DNA of 64,000 nucleotides from Nonomuraea guangzhouensis (GTDB taxonomy: Bacteria; Actinomycetota; Actinomycetes; Streptosporangiales; Streptosporangiaceae), in assembly GCF_019396345.1 (NCBI RefSeq), contig NZ_JAHKRM010000008.1:368133-432132 (forward strand), given 5' to 3'. The first letter of the stretch is position 1. The number at the start of each line of letters is the position of its first letter. A program made the position numbers and the translations under genes. Shown here piece by piece: positions 50,057 to 59,423 of this stretch. A model generated the notes under the pieces. It had not been told where the DNA came from. It ran no database searches and saw only the letters and a list, made by a program, of their open reading frames with translations.

Positions 50057-51214
50057 TCAGCGGTGCGCCATGGGGCGGGTGCGCTTCAGGGCCAGCGGCA
50101 GGGTGGCGGCGACCAGCGCGGCGGTCACGGCGAATCCTACGGGGTAGCCGGTGTGACCGATGAACAGCCCGAACCCCATCGCGCCCACGCCCATCCCCGC
50201 GTCGTAGGCGAGGTTCCACAGGGCGCTGACCGGGCCCGAAGGACCGCGTTCGAGCATCAGTGCCAGCGTGGCGTTCTGCAGCACCCCGAACCCGACCCCG
50301 AACATCGCCATCCCCGCCACCACCGCGACCGGCTCGCCGGCCCAGACCTGGAGCGCGACCCCGGCGGCGGTCACGAGTATGCCGGGCACCAGCAGCCGCT
50401 CCGAGCCGTGCCCGTCCCCGATCCGGCCCGCCCACCAGCGGGCCAGCGGCGTGCCGAGCGACTGGGCGAGCAGCGCCGCCGAGGCCAGCCCCGGCGACCC
50501 GGCCAACGGCAGGAACGTCACCAGCACGCCGACCGCCAGCGTGACCGCGGCGAAGATCAGCGTGGGCCGCACCTGGACACGCAGCTCGAACGTCCCAGCA
50601 TTTTCGGTGTCTCCGGTCTTTCCGGTTTCGGGTGCTATGGCGGGCAGCGCGAGCACCGTGACCAGCCCGGCCAGCGGGATCAGGCCGCCCACGACGAGCA
50701 CCGGTGTGAAGCCGAGCACTCCGGCCGCCCACAGCCCCAGCGGCAGCCCGATGACCGACGGAACCCCCACCGCCACCCCGTACAGGCCCATCCCCTCGCC
50801 GCGCCGTTCGGCCGGCACCAGCTCGGCGGCCAGCGCGGTCCCCGCGACGACCAGGATGCCGAGCCCGCCACCACGCAGCAGCGCCACCGCGATGACCAGC
50901 GGCAACCCCGCGGACAGGGGCAGCAGCAAGGCGGGCAGGCCGAGCAGCACCAGCCCGAGCGCCAGCACGGCACGGTAGCCGCACCTCGACAGCAGCCACG
51001 GGACGGCCAGCTCCAGCAGAACCGTGGACAGCATCATGGCGCCGGTCGTCAAGCCCACACCGGTCTCGCCCGCGCCACCCGACGCGGCGTACAGCGGCAT
51101 GGTCGCGAACAGCAGATAGAACCCCAGCAGCCCACTGGCCGCGGCGGCCATGGCCAGGAGCAGCGGGCGGGTGAGTAGCGAACCAGAAGGTGACGGCATC
51201 GGGTGAGTCAGCAT
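50057..51214 (-). CDS. MFS transporter
   Basis: 385 residues from ATG 51214 (MLTHPMPSPSGSLLTRPLLLAMAAAASG). Twelve hydrophobic segments. Motif A-like PWLLSRCGYRAVLALGLVLLG; a central soluble loop PETGKTGDTENAGTFELRVQ between TM6 and TM7. It resembles YfcJ/DHA1-type transporters. It is divergent from the LAL regulator with a 69 bp gap, which suggests that the regulator may control it. Confidence 0.88.
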   Translation of the reverse strand: MLTHPMPSPSGSLLTRPLLLAMAAAASGLLGFYLLFATMPLYAASGGAGETGVGLTTGAMMLSTVLLELAVPWLLSRCGYRAVLALGLVLLGLPALLLPLSAGLPLVIAVALLRGGGLGILVVAGTALAAELVPAERRGEGMGLYGVAVGVPSVIGLPLGLWAAGVLGFTPVLVVGGLIPLAGLVTVLALPAIAPETGKTGDTENAGTFELRVQVRPTLIFAAVTLAVGVLVTFLPLAGSPGLASAALLAQSLGTPLARWWAGRIGDGHGSERLLVPGILVTAAGVALQVWAGEPVAVVAGMAMFGVGFGVLQNATLALMLERGPSGPVSALWNLAYDAGMGVGAMGFGLFIGHTGYPVGFAVTAALVAATLPLALKRTRPMAHR

Positions 51215-51283
51215 AATTCCGACAGTGCCGGAGGACCGCCTCAGGCACATCGGGCATGATGCGTAGCCGCCTCTTCATAGTGT

Positions 51284-53926
51284 GTGGGTGTGTTCGTCGG
51301 ACGTGAGAAGCAGCTCGCCGCGCTGGCGGCCGCCCTGGAGCGCACGCCGGGCGCGGTGCTCGTCGTCGGCGAGGCGGGCATCGGCAAATCGGCCCTGGTA
51401 CGCGAGTTCGCGCGCGACGTCGACGCGCTGGTGGCCGAGGGTGGCGCCGACCCGGGGACGGTCCTGGAGGTGGGTGTGATGCCGTACGCGCCGTTCGTGC
51501 CGGTGTTGCGCCGCCTGGTCCGGGAGTACGGCGCCGAGCTCATCCCCGGCGGTGGCCGGATGGGGCTGGCGCGGCTGCTGCCCGAGCTCGGCGAGCTGGA
51601 GGAACACCCGGAACTGGGGCGGGCCAGGCTGTTCGAAGAGGTGTTGCTGCTGGTCGAGCGGGTGGCGGAGCGGCGGCCCGTCGTGCTCGTGTTGGAGGAT
51701 CTGCACTGGGCCGATCAGGCCACTCGCGACCTGCTGGCGTTCCTGGTGCGTAACTTGACGCGGCCCGGCGTGCTGGTGATCGCGACCTCGCGTGAGCCGC
51801 TGCGCCTGCCTGTGGCCGAGGTACTCAAGGTCCCGCCGCTGGGCCGCGATGAGGTGGCGCGCCTGCTCGGCGGCACCGACGGCGGACAGAGCGTGGCGTC
51901 CGGGCTTGCCCGTGCCGACATCGACCGGATCGTGGCGCGTAGTGAGGGTAACCCGCTGTTCGCTGAGGCGCTGGCCGATGCGGGCACCACCACGCCCGCC
52001 TCGCTGCGTGACCTGCTGCTCGCCGGTGCGGAGCGGCTCGGCCGGGCCAGTCTGGACGTGCTGCGGATCGCCGCCGTGTCGTCTTCTGTGTCGCGTTCGG
52101 CGCTGTACGAGGGGAGCAGGACGCCGCACGAGGTGCTGCGGTCCGTGGCCGGACTGGACGACCTGGCACTCGACGAGGCGTTGCGGCCGGTCGTCCGGGC
52201 TCGGCTGCTGCTGGTCGATGGTGACGGCTACGTGTTCAGGCACACGCTGATCCGGGACGCCGTCTATGACGATCTGCTGCCGGGCGAGCGCATCCGGCTG
52301 CACATCCGCTGCGCCGAGGCGCGGCCCGAACTGGCCGCCGACCACTGGTACGCGGCGGGCGACAGACGCCGCGCCTTCCAGGCGGCCTGGCGGGCACACC
52401 GCTGGGACCGCGTACTGGAACTGTGGGACCACTACTCCGACGACGGAGGACACCAGGGCGACAAGGACCATTCGGTCGGCGGCATGGATTCGGTCGGTGG
52501 CATGGATCACGCCGCGGTGCTGGAGTTGGCGGCCAAGGACGCGCTGCACGTGGGGGACGCCGAGCGTGCCGAGGAGCTGGCGAGTCTGGCGCTCGACGAG
52601 GTGAGCGGCGATCCGCTGCGGGCCGCCCATCTGCTGGAGCTGCGGGTGGCGATCCGTGACCTGCTCGGCGAGGACGGCCTGGCGGATCTGCGCGAAGCGG
52701 TACGGCTGGCGCCGCGTGAGGCCCGGCTGATCGGCTCCCTCGCCAACACGCTCGCCTGGAACGGCCAGGACGCCGAGGCCCGTGCCCGCGCCGAGGACGC
52801 GCTGGCGCTCGGCGATGCCAGGTCCCTCGTCACCCTGGCCGCGCTCACCGCGCTCGAAGGTGACCTGGCGACCGCGTCGAGGTTGCACGCCGAGGCGCGG
52901 GCCGCCGCTCCCGACGACGACACGGTATTGGTCGCGTACGCCGGCGAGGCCGACGTACTGGAGGCGGCGGGGGAGCACACCAGGGCGGAGGCGGTCGCGC
53001 GCCGGGGCATGGCGCAGGCCAGGCGCGTGGGCATGGCCCGCTCGCGCGGCGCCCACATCGCCGCGAACCTGGCCGAACCCCTGGCCTCCCTCGGTCGCTG
53101 GAAGGAGGCGCGCGAGGTCATCGACGCGGCCCTGGCGCTCGAGCCGCCGCCGATCCACCGGGCCTGGCTGCTGATGGTGCTCGGCACGGTGGCGGTTTGG
53201 GAGGGTTCGCTGGAGGAGGCGGCCGATGTTCTGGATCGGGCCAGGCCGCTGATGCGCGGGCGTTCGCGGGGTTATGACTCATGCCTGGAGCCTGACCTGC
53301 TCGAAGGCAGGCTCGCCGTCGCCGCCGGTGACGTGGAGCGGGCCGGGCGGCTGGCCGACCACGTGCTGTCCGCGCACGACGTGACGCTCAGCCGCCGCTA
53401 TGCCTGGCCGCTGCTGGTGATCGCCGCGCGTACGGGCCGGGTACGGCAGGCGCCTCCGGGCATGGAGACGACGGGCCGGGTCCAGGAGGCGTACCGGGCG
53501 ACGTTCGAGGCGGAGTGCGGGGGCTCGTGGGCGGCCGCCGTGGCCGCGTGGCGGACGGTCGGCCAGCCGTACGCGCTGGGGCAGGCCCTGGTCAGAGCGG
53601 CCGAACAGCACCCCGAGACGGCGCGCGAACTGCTGCGTGAGGCCGCCGCCATCGCCGGTCGGCTGGGTTCGGAGCCGCTGCGGCGCGACGTCGAGGCCGC
53701 GGCGGCCAGCGGCAGGGTGAGCCTGACGGCCGATCCGGGGCTGTCGGCGCGGGAACTGGAGGTGCTGGAGCTGGTGGCCGAGGGGCTGAGCAACAAGCAG
53801 ATCGCCGAGCGGTTGTTCATCTCGGCCAGGACCTCGGGTGTCCACGTGTCCAACATCATGGCCAAGCTCGGCGTGGGCTCGCGGGTCGAGGCGGCGGCCC
53901 TGGCCCGCCGTACCGGGCTCCTGTAG
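51284..53926 (+). CDS. LAL-type (large ATP-binding LuxR) transcriptional regulator
   Basis: 880 residues from GTG 51284 (GTG 51290 also possible). STAND ATPase: FVGREKQLAALAAALE, Walker A VVGEAGIGKSALVREF (about 27-42), Walker B VVLVLEDLHWADQATRDLL. The middle has ~450 residues of TPR-like helices, with a short duplicated SVGGMD inside. The C-terminal LuxR HTH is LSARELEVLELVAEGLSNKQIAERLFISARTSGVHVSNIMAKLGVGSRVEAAA. Such proteins activate catabolic or antibiotic genes in response to ligand and ATP. Divergent from an MFS gene. Confidence 0.92.
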   Translation: MGVFVGREKQLAALAAALERTPGAVLVVGEAGIGKSALVREFARDVDALVAEGGADPGTVLEVGVMPYAPFVPVLRRLVREYGAELIPGGGRMGLARLLPELGELEEHPELGRARLFEEVLLLVERVAERRPVVLVLEDLHWADQATRDLLAFLVRNLTRPGVLVIATSREPLRLPVAEVLKVPPLGRDEVARLLGGTDGGQSVASGLARADIDRIVARSEGNPLFAEALADAGTTTPASLRDLLLAGAERLGRASLDVLRIAAVSSSVSRSALYEGSRTPHEVLRSVAGLDDLALDEALRPVVRARLLLVDGDGYVFRHTLIRDAVYDDLLPGERIRLHIRCAEARPELAADHWYAAGDRRRAFQAAWRAHRWDRVLELWDHYSDDGGHQGDKDHSVGGMDSVGGMDHAAVLELAAKDALHVGDAERAEELASLALDEVSGDPLRAAHLLELRVAIRDLLGEDGLADLREAVRLAPREARLIGSLANTLAWNGQDAEARARAEDALALGDARSLVTLAALTALEGDLATASRLHAEARAAAPDDDTVLVAYAGEADVLEAAGEHTRAEAVARRGMAQARRVGMARSRGAHIAANLAEPLASLGRWKEAREVIDAALALEPPPIHRAWLLMVLGTVAVWEGSLEEAADVLDRARPLMRGRSRGYDSCLEPDLLEGRLAVAAGDVERAGRLADHVLSAHDVTLSRRYAWPLLVIAARTGRVRQAPPGMETTGRVQEAYRATFEAECGGSWAAAVAAWRTVGQPYALGQALVRAAEQHPETARELLREAAAIAGRLGSEPLRRDVEAAAASGRVSLTADPGLSARELEVLELVAEGLSNKQIAERLFISARTSGVHVSNIMAKLGVGSRVEAAALARRTGLL

Positions 53927-53994
53927 GGCGTCGCCGTTGGCGTCCGATCGTGGCTAGCCGCCGCGCCCCGGCGCACGTCACAGTGGGTCGGGTG

Positions 53995-55359
53995 ATGGAT
54001 GCTGACAACCTGTACGCGGTGCTCAGGAGCCGCGACCGGCGCTTCGACGGGCGGTTCTTCGTCGGGGTGGCCACCACGGGCGTCTACTGCCGGCCGAGCT
54101 GCCCGGCGGCCATGCCCAAGCCGGAGAACCTCCGCCTCTACCCCTCGGCGGCGGCCGCCCAGCAGGTGGGACATCGGGCCTGCAAGCGCTGCCGTCCCGA
54201 CGCGTCGCCCGGCTCGCCCGAGTGGAACCTGCGGGCCGACGTGGCCGGGCGGGCGATGCGGCTGATCGCCGACGGGCTGGTGGACAGGGAGGGCGTCTCG
54301 GGGCTGGCCGCGCGGCTCGGCTACAGCGAGCGGCAGCTGCACCGGCTCCTGCTGGCCGAGCTCGGCGCCGGGCCGCAGGCGCTGGCCCGGGCGCAGCGGG
54401 CGCAGGCCGCGCGGATCCTGCTGGAGTCGACGGGGCTGGGGGCGGGGGAGGTGGCGTTCGCGGCTGGGTTCGCGAGCATCAGGCAGTTCAACCAGACGAT
54501 CCGGCAGCTGTACGGACTGACGCCCACTGAGCTACGGTCCCGCGTCGCCGGGAAAGCCGGGAACCAGCCGCGCCCAGCGACCGCGCCGCGCCCGGCGAGG
54601 GTGCTGAGCTCGCGGGCTGTGCGGGTCCAGGTGCGGCTGGCCTATCGGCCGCCGCTGGACGCGGACGCGCTGTTCGGCTACCTGGCCGCGCGGGCCCTGC
54701 CTGGCGTCGAGGAGGGTGGGGCCGGGTTCTACCGCAGGTCGCTGCGCCTGCCGTACGGGACAGGCGTGGTGGACGTAACGGACGGCGGCGATCACATGCG
54801 GTGCGAGCTGCTGCTGGCGGACGTCAGGGACCTGGCGGTCGCCGTGCGGCGGTGCCGGGTGCTGCTCGACCTCGACGCCGACCCGCGCGAGATCGAGGAG
54901 GTCCTCGGCGCGGATCCGATGCTCGCCCCGCTGGTCGCGGCCCGTCCAGGGCTGCGCGCGCCCGGCCACGTGGACCCCGCCGAGCTGGCCGTGCGCGCGG
55001 TGTGCGGGCCGGGGGACGAGCTCGCGGAGCTGGTCGAACGGTTCGGCGAGCCGCTCGCCAGCCCGGTGGGCACCGTCACCCGCCTGTTCCCACCGGTGGC
55101 GGCGCTGGCCGAGGCAACCCCGCTCGCGGAGGCGCTGGCCACCGGGCGGCTCACGCTCGATCCGGGCGCCGACCGGGACGCGGCCGAGCGGCAGCTGCGT
55201 ACCGTGCCCGGAGTGGACGAGCGGACCGCCGCCTACATCCGCATGCGCGCGCTCGCCGACCCCGACGTCTTCCTGCCCACCCAGCACGTACGGCAGGCGC
55301 CCGCGAGCTGGCGCCCCTGGCGTTCCTACGCCCTGCACCACCTGTGGGCCGCGGCATGA
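53995..55359 (+). CDS. Ada-AlkA fusion with eroded glycosylase domain
   Basis: 454 residues from ATG 53995. The Ada metal/methyl-acceptor domain is intact, with TTGVYCRPSCPAAMPKPENLRLYPS and ACKRCRPDASPGS giving four Cys. The AraC-type HTH follows (GVSGLAARLGYSERQLHRLLLAELGAGPQALAR). The AlkA part begins VRLAYRPPLDADALFGYLAARALPGVE. It lacks the usual LGQQVSVAGARTLA block (here VCGPGDELAELVERFGEP). After DPDVFLPT the catalytic Asp and about 20 following residues are missing (QHVRQAPASWRPWRSYALHHLW). It should sense alkyl damage and regulate, but base excision is doubtful. It overlaps the MFS gene by 4 bp. Confidence 0.85.
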   Translation: MDADNLYAVLRSRDRRFDGRFFVGVATTGVYCRPSCPAAMPKPENLRLYPSAAAAQQVGHRACKRCRPDASPGSPEWNLRADVAGRAMRLIADGLVDREGVSGLAARLGYSERQLHRLLLAELGAGPQALARAQRAQAARILLESTGLGAGEVAFAAGFASIRQFNQTIRQLYGLTPTELRSRVAGKAGNQPRPATAPRPARVLSSRAVRVQVRLAYRPPLDADALFGYLAARALPGVEEGGAGFYRRSLRLPYGTGVVDVTDGGDHMRCELLLADVRDLAVAVRRCRVLLDLDADPREIEEVLGADPMLAPLVAARPGLRAPGHVDPAELAVRAVCGPGDELAELVERFGEPLASPVGTVTRLFPPVAALAEATPLAEALATGRLTLDPGADRDAAERQLRTVPGVDERTAAYIRMRALADPDVFLPTQHVRQAPASWRPWRSYALHHLWAAA

Positions 55360-56531
55360 CGCTCACCGTTCTGGCCACGCGGGACTTCCGCCGGCTGTGG
55401 ATCGGCTCGTCCATCTCGCTGGTCGGCGACGGCATGACGCTGGTGGCCCTGTCCTGGCTGGTGCTCAACGGCCCCGGCGGCGTCGCCGCGCTCAGCCTGC
55501 TGGCGGCCTGCTACACCGCCCCGGTGCTGGCCGGCGGGCTGGCCGTGGGTCCACTGCTCGACCGCTTCGACAAGCGGCACGTGCTGGCCGCAGACAGCCT
55601 GGTCAGAGGCGTCGCGGTGGCCACTGTGCCGCTGACGGCCGTGCTGGGCGGGGTGCCGGGGTGGCTGCCGTTCGTGGTGGCCGCCCTGCACGGCCTGCTC
55701 AAGATGGTGCCCATGGCCGGTGTCCCGGCGGCCATCCCGGACCTCGTCGAGCCGGACGAGCTCGACAAGGCCAACGCGCTGGAGTCCCTGGCGTACGCCG
55801 TGTCCGGAATCGTGGGCTACGCCCTGGCCGGCACGTTGATCGACGCCATCGGCGCGGTGAACGTGCTCGCGCTCGACGCGGCCAGCTATCTGTGCTTCGC
55901 CGTGGCCGCGCTGCTGGTCCGCACGCCGCTGCGGCCGCACGTGACGGCGGAGACGGGCCGGCCGCGACTGGCCCACCTGCTGCGGGACCGGGCGCTGGTA
56001 CGCACGACGCTGGCGTTCATGGCGTTCAACATCGCCGAGGGCGCCCTGGTGCTGGTCGCCGGGCCGTGGCTGGCCAAGGACCGGCTGCCCGGCGGACCGG
56101 CCACGCTGGCGCTGCTGCTGAGCGCCCTGTCGGTGGGCGAACTGGCAGGGGGGTTCCTGGCCGGATCATGGAAGCCGAAAACCGGCCGGATGCGGGCCAT
56201 CGGGCTCGCGCAGCTCGTCGCGGCGGCCGGATTTCTGGCGGTGCTGGCCGTACCCGACCGGTGGGTGCTGGCGGCGGGCTTCCTGCTGATCGGGGTGGCG
56301 GGAGTGGTGATGACCGTCTGGGCCCAGTCGCTGCGCATGGAGCTCATCCCGCCCGCCCTGCGCGGCCGCGCGTTCAGCGTGCTCCGTACGCTCATGCAGG
56401 CCACACCGCCCCTCGGCGCCGCGGCCGTCGCCCCGCTCCTGGCCGCCGGGAACCTGACGCTGACCGCTGTCCTCATGGCCGCTCTGGCCGGGTTGCCGGC
56501 CCTTCTCCTGCTCTGGCACCCCCGGAATTAA
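55356..56531 (+). CDS. MFS transporter (MFS_3/EntS-like)
   Basis: 391 residues from ATG 55356, overlapping the previous stop (ATGA). Typical opening LATRDFRRLWIGSSISLVGDGMTLVALSWLVLN; motif A-like GPLLDRFDKRHVLAADSLVRG. Repeated charged motif near TM8 (GSWKPKTGRMRAIG). Twelve helices expected; exporters of siderophores or macrolides share this class. Coupling to the Ada-AlkA gene suggests co-expression, but the functional link is unclear. Confidence 0.88.
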   Translation: MTLTVLATRDFRRLWIGSSISLVGDGMTLVALSWLVLNGPGGVAALSLLAACYTAPVLAGGLAVGPLLDRFDKRHVLAADSLVRGVAVATVPLTAVLGGVPGWLPFVVAALHGLLKMVPMAGVPAAIPDLVEPDELDKANALESLAYAVSGIVGYALAGTLIDAIGAVNVLALDAASYLCFAVAALLVRTPLRPHVTAETGRPRLAHLLRDRALVRTTLAFMAFNIAEGALVLVAGPWLAKDRLPGGPATLALLLSALSVGELAGGFLAGSWKPKTGRMRAIGLAQLVAAAGFLAVLAVPDRWVLAAGFLLIGVAGVVMTVWAQSLRMELIPPALRGRAFSVLRTLMQATPPLGAAAVAPLLAAGNLTLTAVLMAALAGLPALLLLWHPRN

Positions 56532-56619
56532 CAACTTCACAAAGCGGCACAGCTGAGTATTCTGGGACTTTCAGCTTGTGCGGGGGCACAACTCCTTTGA
56601 CTTACGGAGGAGCGGCTCT

Positions 56620-56856
56620 ATGGACACGTCCGACAGCCGCGTAGTCGTCTTATTCATCATCGTGGCATTAGCCGTGTTCGTCGCGGGACGCCGTTTCCAG
56701 TCGATGGTCTCGGCCCGGCAGGCCTGGCGGCACTCCATGCGGGCCGTACCGATCAGGCGGCAGTCCAGGGGCAGCTCATTCAAGGTGATGCTCGGGCTGG
56801 GCGTGGTCGTGGTGATCGCGTTCTGGTTCGTGACGAACCTGCAGATGCTGACCTAG
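56620..56856 (+). CDS. Small two-TM membrane protein
   Basis: 78 residues from ATG 56620, with CGGAGG 9 nt upstream. TM1 VVVLFIIVALAVFVAG, a basic loop with RRFQSMVSARQAWRHSMRAVPIRRQSRG, and TM2 VMLGLGVVVVIAFWFVTNL. No family recognised. Only 4 bp lie between its stop and the convergent cobD stop. Confidence 0.7.
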   Translation: MDTSDSRVVVLFIIVALAVFVAGRRFQSMVSARQAWRHSMRAVPIRRQSRGSSFKVMLGLGVVVVIAFWFVTNLQMLT

Positions 56857-56860
56857 AACC

Positions 56861-57805
56861 TCAACCCCGGCGGCGCAGGCCCCAGGCGGCCAGCACCGCG
56901 AGGCCGGCGGCGGTCAGGCTCACCGCGCGGGTGAGGCGTACCGCGCGCCGGATGTCCCCGGCCTCGGGCTTGGGGCCGTCGCCCATGGTCGGGCGGTGCT
57001 CGGTCCGGCCGCCGTAGACGTTCGTGCCGCCCAGCGTGAGGTCGAGCGCACCGGCGAACGCGGCCTCGCACCTGCCCGCGTTCGGGCTGGGATGGCGGTG
57101 GCCGTCCCTTCGCAGTACGGCCAGCGCCCGCGACCGGTTCGGGGCGACGAGTACGGTGATCAGACCCGTCAGCCGGGCCGGCAGGTAGTTGGCCACGTCG
57201 TCGAGCCGGGCCGCCGCCCACCCGAAACGCTCGTAGCGCGGCGAGTGGTGGCCGATCATCGCGTCGAGCGTGTTGATCGCCCGGTAGGCCAGCAGCCCGG
57301 GGACACCCGCCACGGCGCCCCAGAAAAGAGGGGCCACGACGGCGTCGGAGGCGTTCTCGGCCAGGGACTCGACGGTGGCCCTGGCGATCTCGGGCGCCTC
57401 CAGCCGGGCGGGGTCGCGTCCGCACAGGTGCGGCAGCCGGGCGCGCGCCCTGGTCAGGTCGTCGTCCTCCAGCGCCTCGGCCAGGTAGGCGCCCTCGCGG
57501 GCCAGCGTGGTGCCGCCGAGCACCGCCCAGGTGGCGACGGCCGTCAGCGCCGTACGGACGACCGGGTTCGTCACGCGTTCGGCCAGTACGCCGAGGCCCA
57601 AGGCCGTGCCCGCGCAGACGACGACGTGGGCGACGCCGTTCGGCCTGGCGTCGCCGTACAGGGCCTGCTCCAGCCTGGTGGCGGCGCGGCCGAACAGCGC
57701 GACGGGGTGGGCCGTGCGCGGATCGCCGACGACGGCGTCGAGCACGACGCCCAACGCGATGCCGAGCGGCCTGGTTGGGTGGGACTTAGCTGACCAAATG
57801 CGCAT
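56861..57805 (-). CDS. cobD: Adenosylcobinamide-phosphate synthase CobD/CbiB
   Basis: 314 residues from ATG 57805. LGIALGVVLDAVVGDPRTAHPVALFGRAATRLEQALYG, then the core ATVESLAENASDAVVAPLFWGAVAGVPGLLAYRAINTLDAMIGHHSPRYERFGWAAARLDDVANYLPARLTG, then YGGRTEHRPTMGDGPKPEAGDIRRAVRLTRAV. All these are CobD signatures. This membrane enzyme attaches aminopropanol phosphate to adenosylcobyric acid in B12 synthesis. No other cob genes lie in the window. Its start overlaps the preceding APH-fold gene by 20 bp. Confidence 0.94.
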   Translation of the reverse strand: MRIWSAKSHPTRPLGIALGVVLDAVVGDPRTAHPVALFGRAATRLEQALYGDARPNGVAHVVVCAGTALGLGVLAERVTNPVVRTALTAVATWAVLGGTTLAREGAYLAEALEDDDLTRARARLPHLCGRDPARLEAPEIARATVESLAENASDAVVAPLFWGAVAGVPGLLAYRAINTLDAMIGHHSPRYERFGWAAARLDDVANYLPARLTGLITVLVAPNRSRALAVLRRDGHRHPSPNAGRCEAAFAGALDLTLGGTNVYGGRTEHRPTMGDGPKPEAGDIRRAVRLTRAVSLTAAGLAVLAAWGLRRRG

Positions 57806-58571
57806 GGAGCTTATCTTCGTGCTTGTCCAGCCAGGCGGCCGCCCGGCGGATGCGCTCGCCCGCGCCGCCCGCCCACATCCTGGCCCAGCTCCCGCCCGCC
57901 GCCGCCCGGCCACGCATGACCGTGTACGAGCGCTGGAACCGGAGCCTGGCCAGCTCCAGCAGCCGTCGGCGATCACGGGGCGGCACCCCGTACGCGTCGC
58001 AGAACAACCGGAGCCGCGCCCCCACGTCCAGCCCGCGCTGGAGCGGAGCCAGGTCGACGGGGTCGGCGATGGGCGCCCAGTGCCTGAGCGTCGTGACGAC
58101 GTCGAACAGCCGGGTCGTCGGCCGGGCCAGATCGAAGTCGATCAACGCCCGCGGCCTTCCGTCACGAAATATCACGTTTTCGAGGGTTAAGTCGCAGTGA
58201 CCGATGACCTCGGGGGCGGCGTCGTCGTTCGAACCGCCTTCCCAGCCGTCGCGGGTCAGCGGGAAGCCCTCCGTCGCGTCGTGGAAGTCGCGCAGCAGCT
58301 CGGCCAGGCGTACCAGAGCCTCGTCGGTGACCGTCACCAGGCCGAGCCCGGTCGTACCCGGAACATAGGTGAGGATCTCCCGCCCGAGCCCGTCCATCCC
58401 CACCACACGCGGCGCGCCGTCGAACCCGGCAGCTTCCAGGTGGCGGAGCAGGGCGTGCACGGCGGGCGTCGACGGGCTCACCGGCCTGCGCACGGTGTCT
58501 CCGACCCGGACCACCCCGTCTGTCACATCCCCGCCCTGCAGGGGGATCTCATGCAGGAGCGTCGCGACCAT
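57786..58571 (-). CDS. Aminoglycoside-phosphotransferase-fold kinase
   Basis: 261 residues. The catalytic loop VIGHCDLTLENVIFRDGRPRALIDFDLARPTTRLFDVV has the HxDxxxxN and DFD motifs of the APH/choline kinase fold. The N-lobe is short and lacks a clear glycine loop. Homologues phosphorylate small molecules, and most annotated as antibiotic kinases are not. Overlap with cobD by 20 bp suggests co-transcription. Confidence 0.85.
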   Translation of the reverse strand: MVATLLHEIPLQGGDVTDGVVRVGDTVRRPVSPSTPAVHALLRHLEAAGFDGAPRVVGMDGLGREILTYVPGTTGLGLVTVTDEALVRLAELLRDFHDATEGFPLTRDGWEGGSNDDAAPEVIGHCDLTLENVIFRDGRPRALIDFDLARPTTRLFDVVTTLRHWAPIADPVDLAPLQRGLDVGARLRLFCDAYGVPPRDRRRLLELARLRFQRSYTVMRGRAAAGGSWARMWAGGAGERIRRAAAWLDKHEDKLHAHLVS

Positions 58572-58666
58572 GCCAAGAGAGCTTAGACCCTTTCATAACC
58601 CTCCCGCCTGGTGTTTTAGCGTGTCGCGACTCTGCGGCGCATACGCGCGCCGTAGCCTGGAGCGTC

Positions 58667-59401
58667 ATGCCGATCCTGCTGTCGTTCGCGGCATTCTTGA
58701 TGACGCTGCTCGGCGGGCTGGTCGCGCATCGGGTCAAGGAACGCCGTCACCTCGTCCTCGGCGCCGCCGCCGGCGTCATGCTCGGTGTGGTGGCCTTCGA
58801 CCTGCTGCCTGAGGCGCTCTCGCGCGAACCGGCCGAGCTCGGTGGGGTGCCGGTGCCGATGCTCATGTTCGCGCTGGCGTTCCTCGGCATCCACGCCGTC
58901 GAACGCTCGATGGGCATGCACGACGCCCACGAAGGCGATTACGCCTCACACCGCCACTCGCACGCGGGCGTCGGCCTCGTCGCCGGCACCGGGCTCGTCG
59001 TCCACAGCTTCCTCGACGGTGCCGCGATCGGCGCCGCCTTCCAGACCGACGCCACGCTCGCCGTCGCCGTCGCGATCGGCGTCATCGCGCACGACTTCAC
59101 GGACGGGTTCAACACGTACACGATCACTTCCCTGTACGGGAACGCGCGCCGCCGGGCCGTGCTTCTGCTGGGTCTGGACGCGCTCGCACCGATGACGGGG
59201 GCGACCTTGACGTCTCTGATCGCGATTCCGGCCGGGATATTGGGGGCGTACTTGGGGATGTTCGCCGGATTCCTGCTATATCTGGCGACGTCCGACATCC
59301 TGCCCGAGGCCCACACCACGAGCCGTGCGGCCGCTCCGACGCTGCTGGCGACGGTGGCGGGGACGGCGTTCATGTGGGTGGTGATCGCGCTGACCGACTG
59401 A
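58667..59401 (+). CDS. ZIP-family metal transporter
   Basis: 244 residues: VMLGVVAFDLLPEAL with the metal-site Asp/Pro/Glu, a His-rich loop SMGMHDAHEGDYASHRHSHAG, then GTGLVVHSFLDGAAIGAAFQ (TM4, His and Asp) and VAIGVIAHDFTDGFNTYTI (TM5, His). These are the helix-4/5 metal ligands of ZIP proteins. Uptake or efflux of zinc or another divalent metal. Convergent with the integrase gene, 22 bp apart. Confidence 0.9.
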   Translation: MPILLSFAAFLMTLLGGLVAHRVKERRHLVLGAAAGVMLGVVAFDLLPEALSREPAELGGVPVPMLMFALAFLGIHAVERSMGMHDAHEGDYASHRHSHAGVGLVAGTGLVVHSFLDGAAIGAAFQTDATLAVAVAIGVIAHDFTDGFNTYTITSLYGNARRRAVLLLGLDALAPMTGATLTSLIAIPAGILGAYLGMFAGFLLYLATSDILPEAHTTSRAAAPTLLATVAGTAFMWVVIALTD

Positions 59402-59423
59402 CTGACGCCGATCGGGCGGCTGG

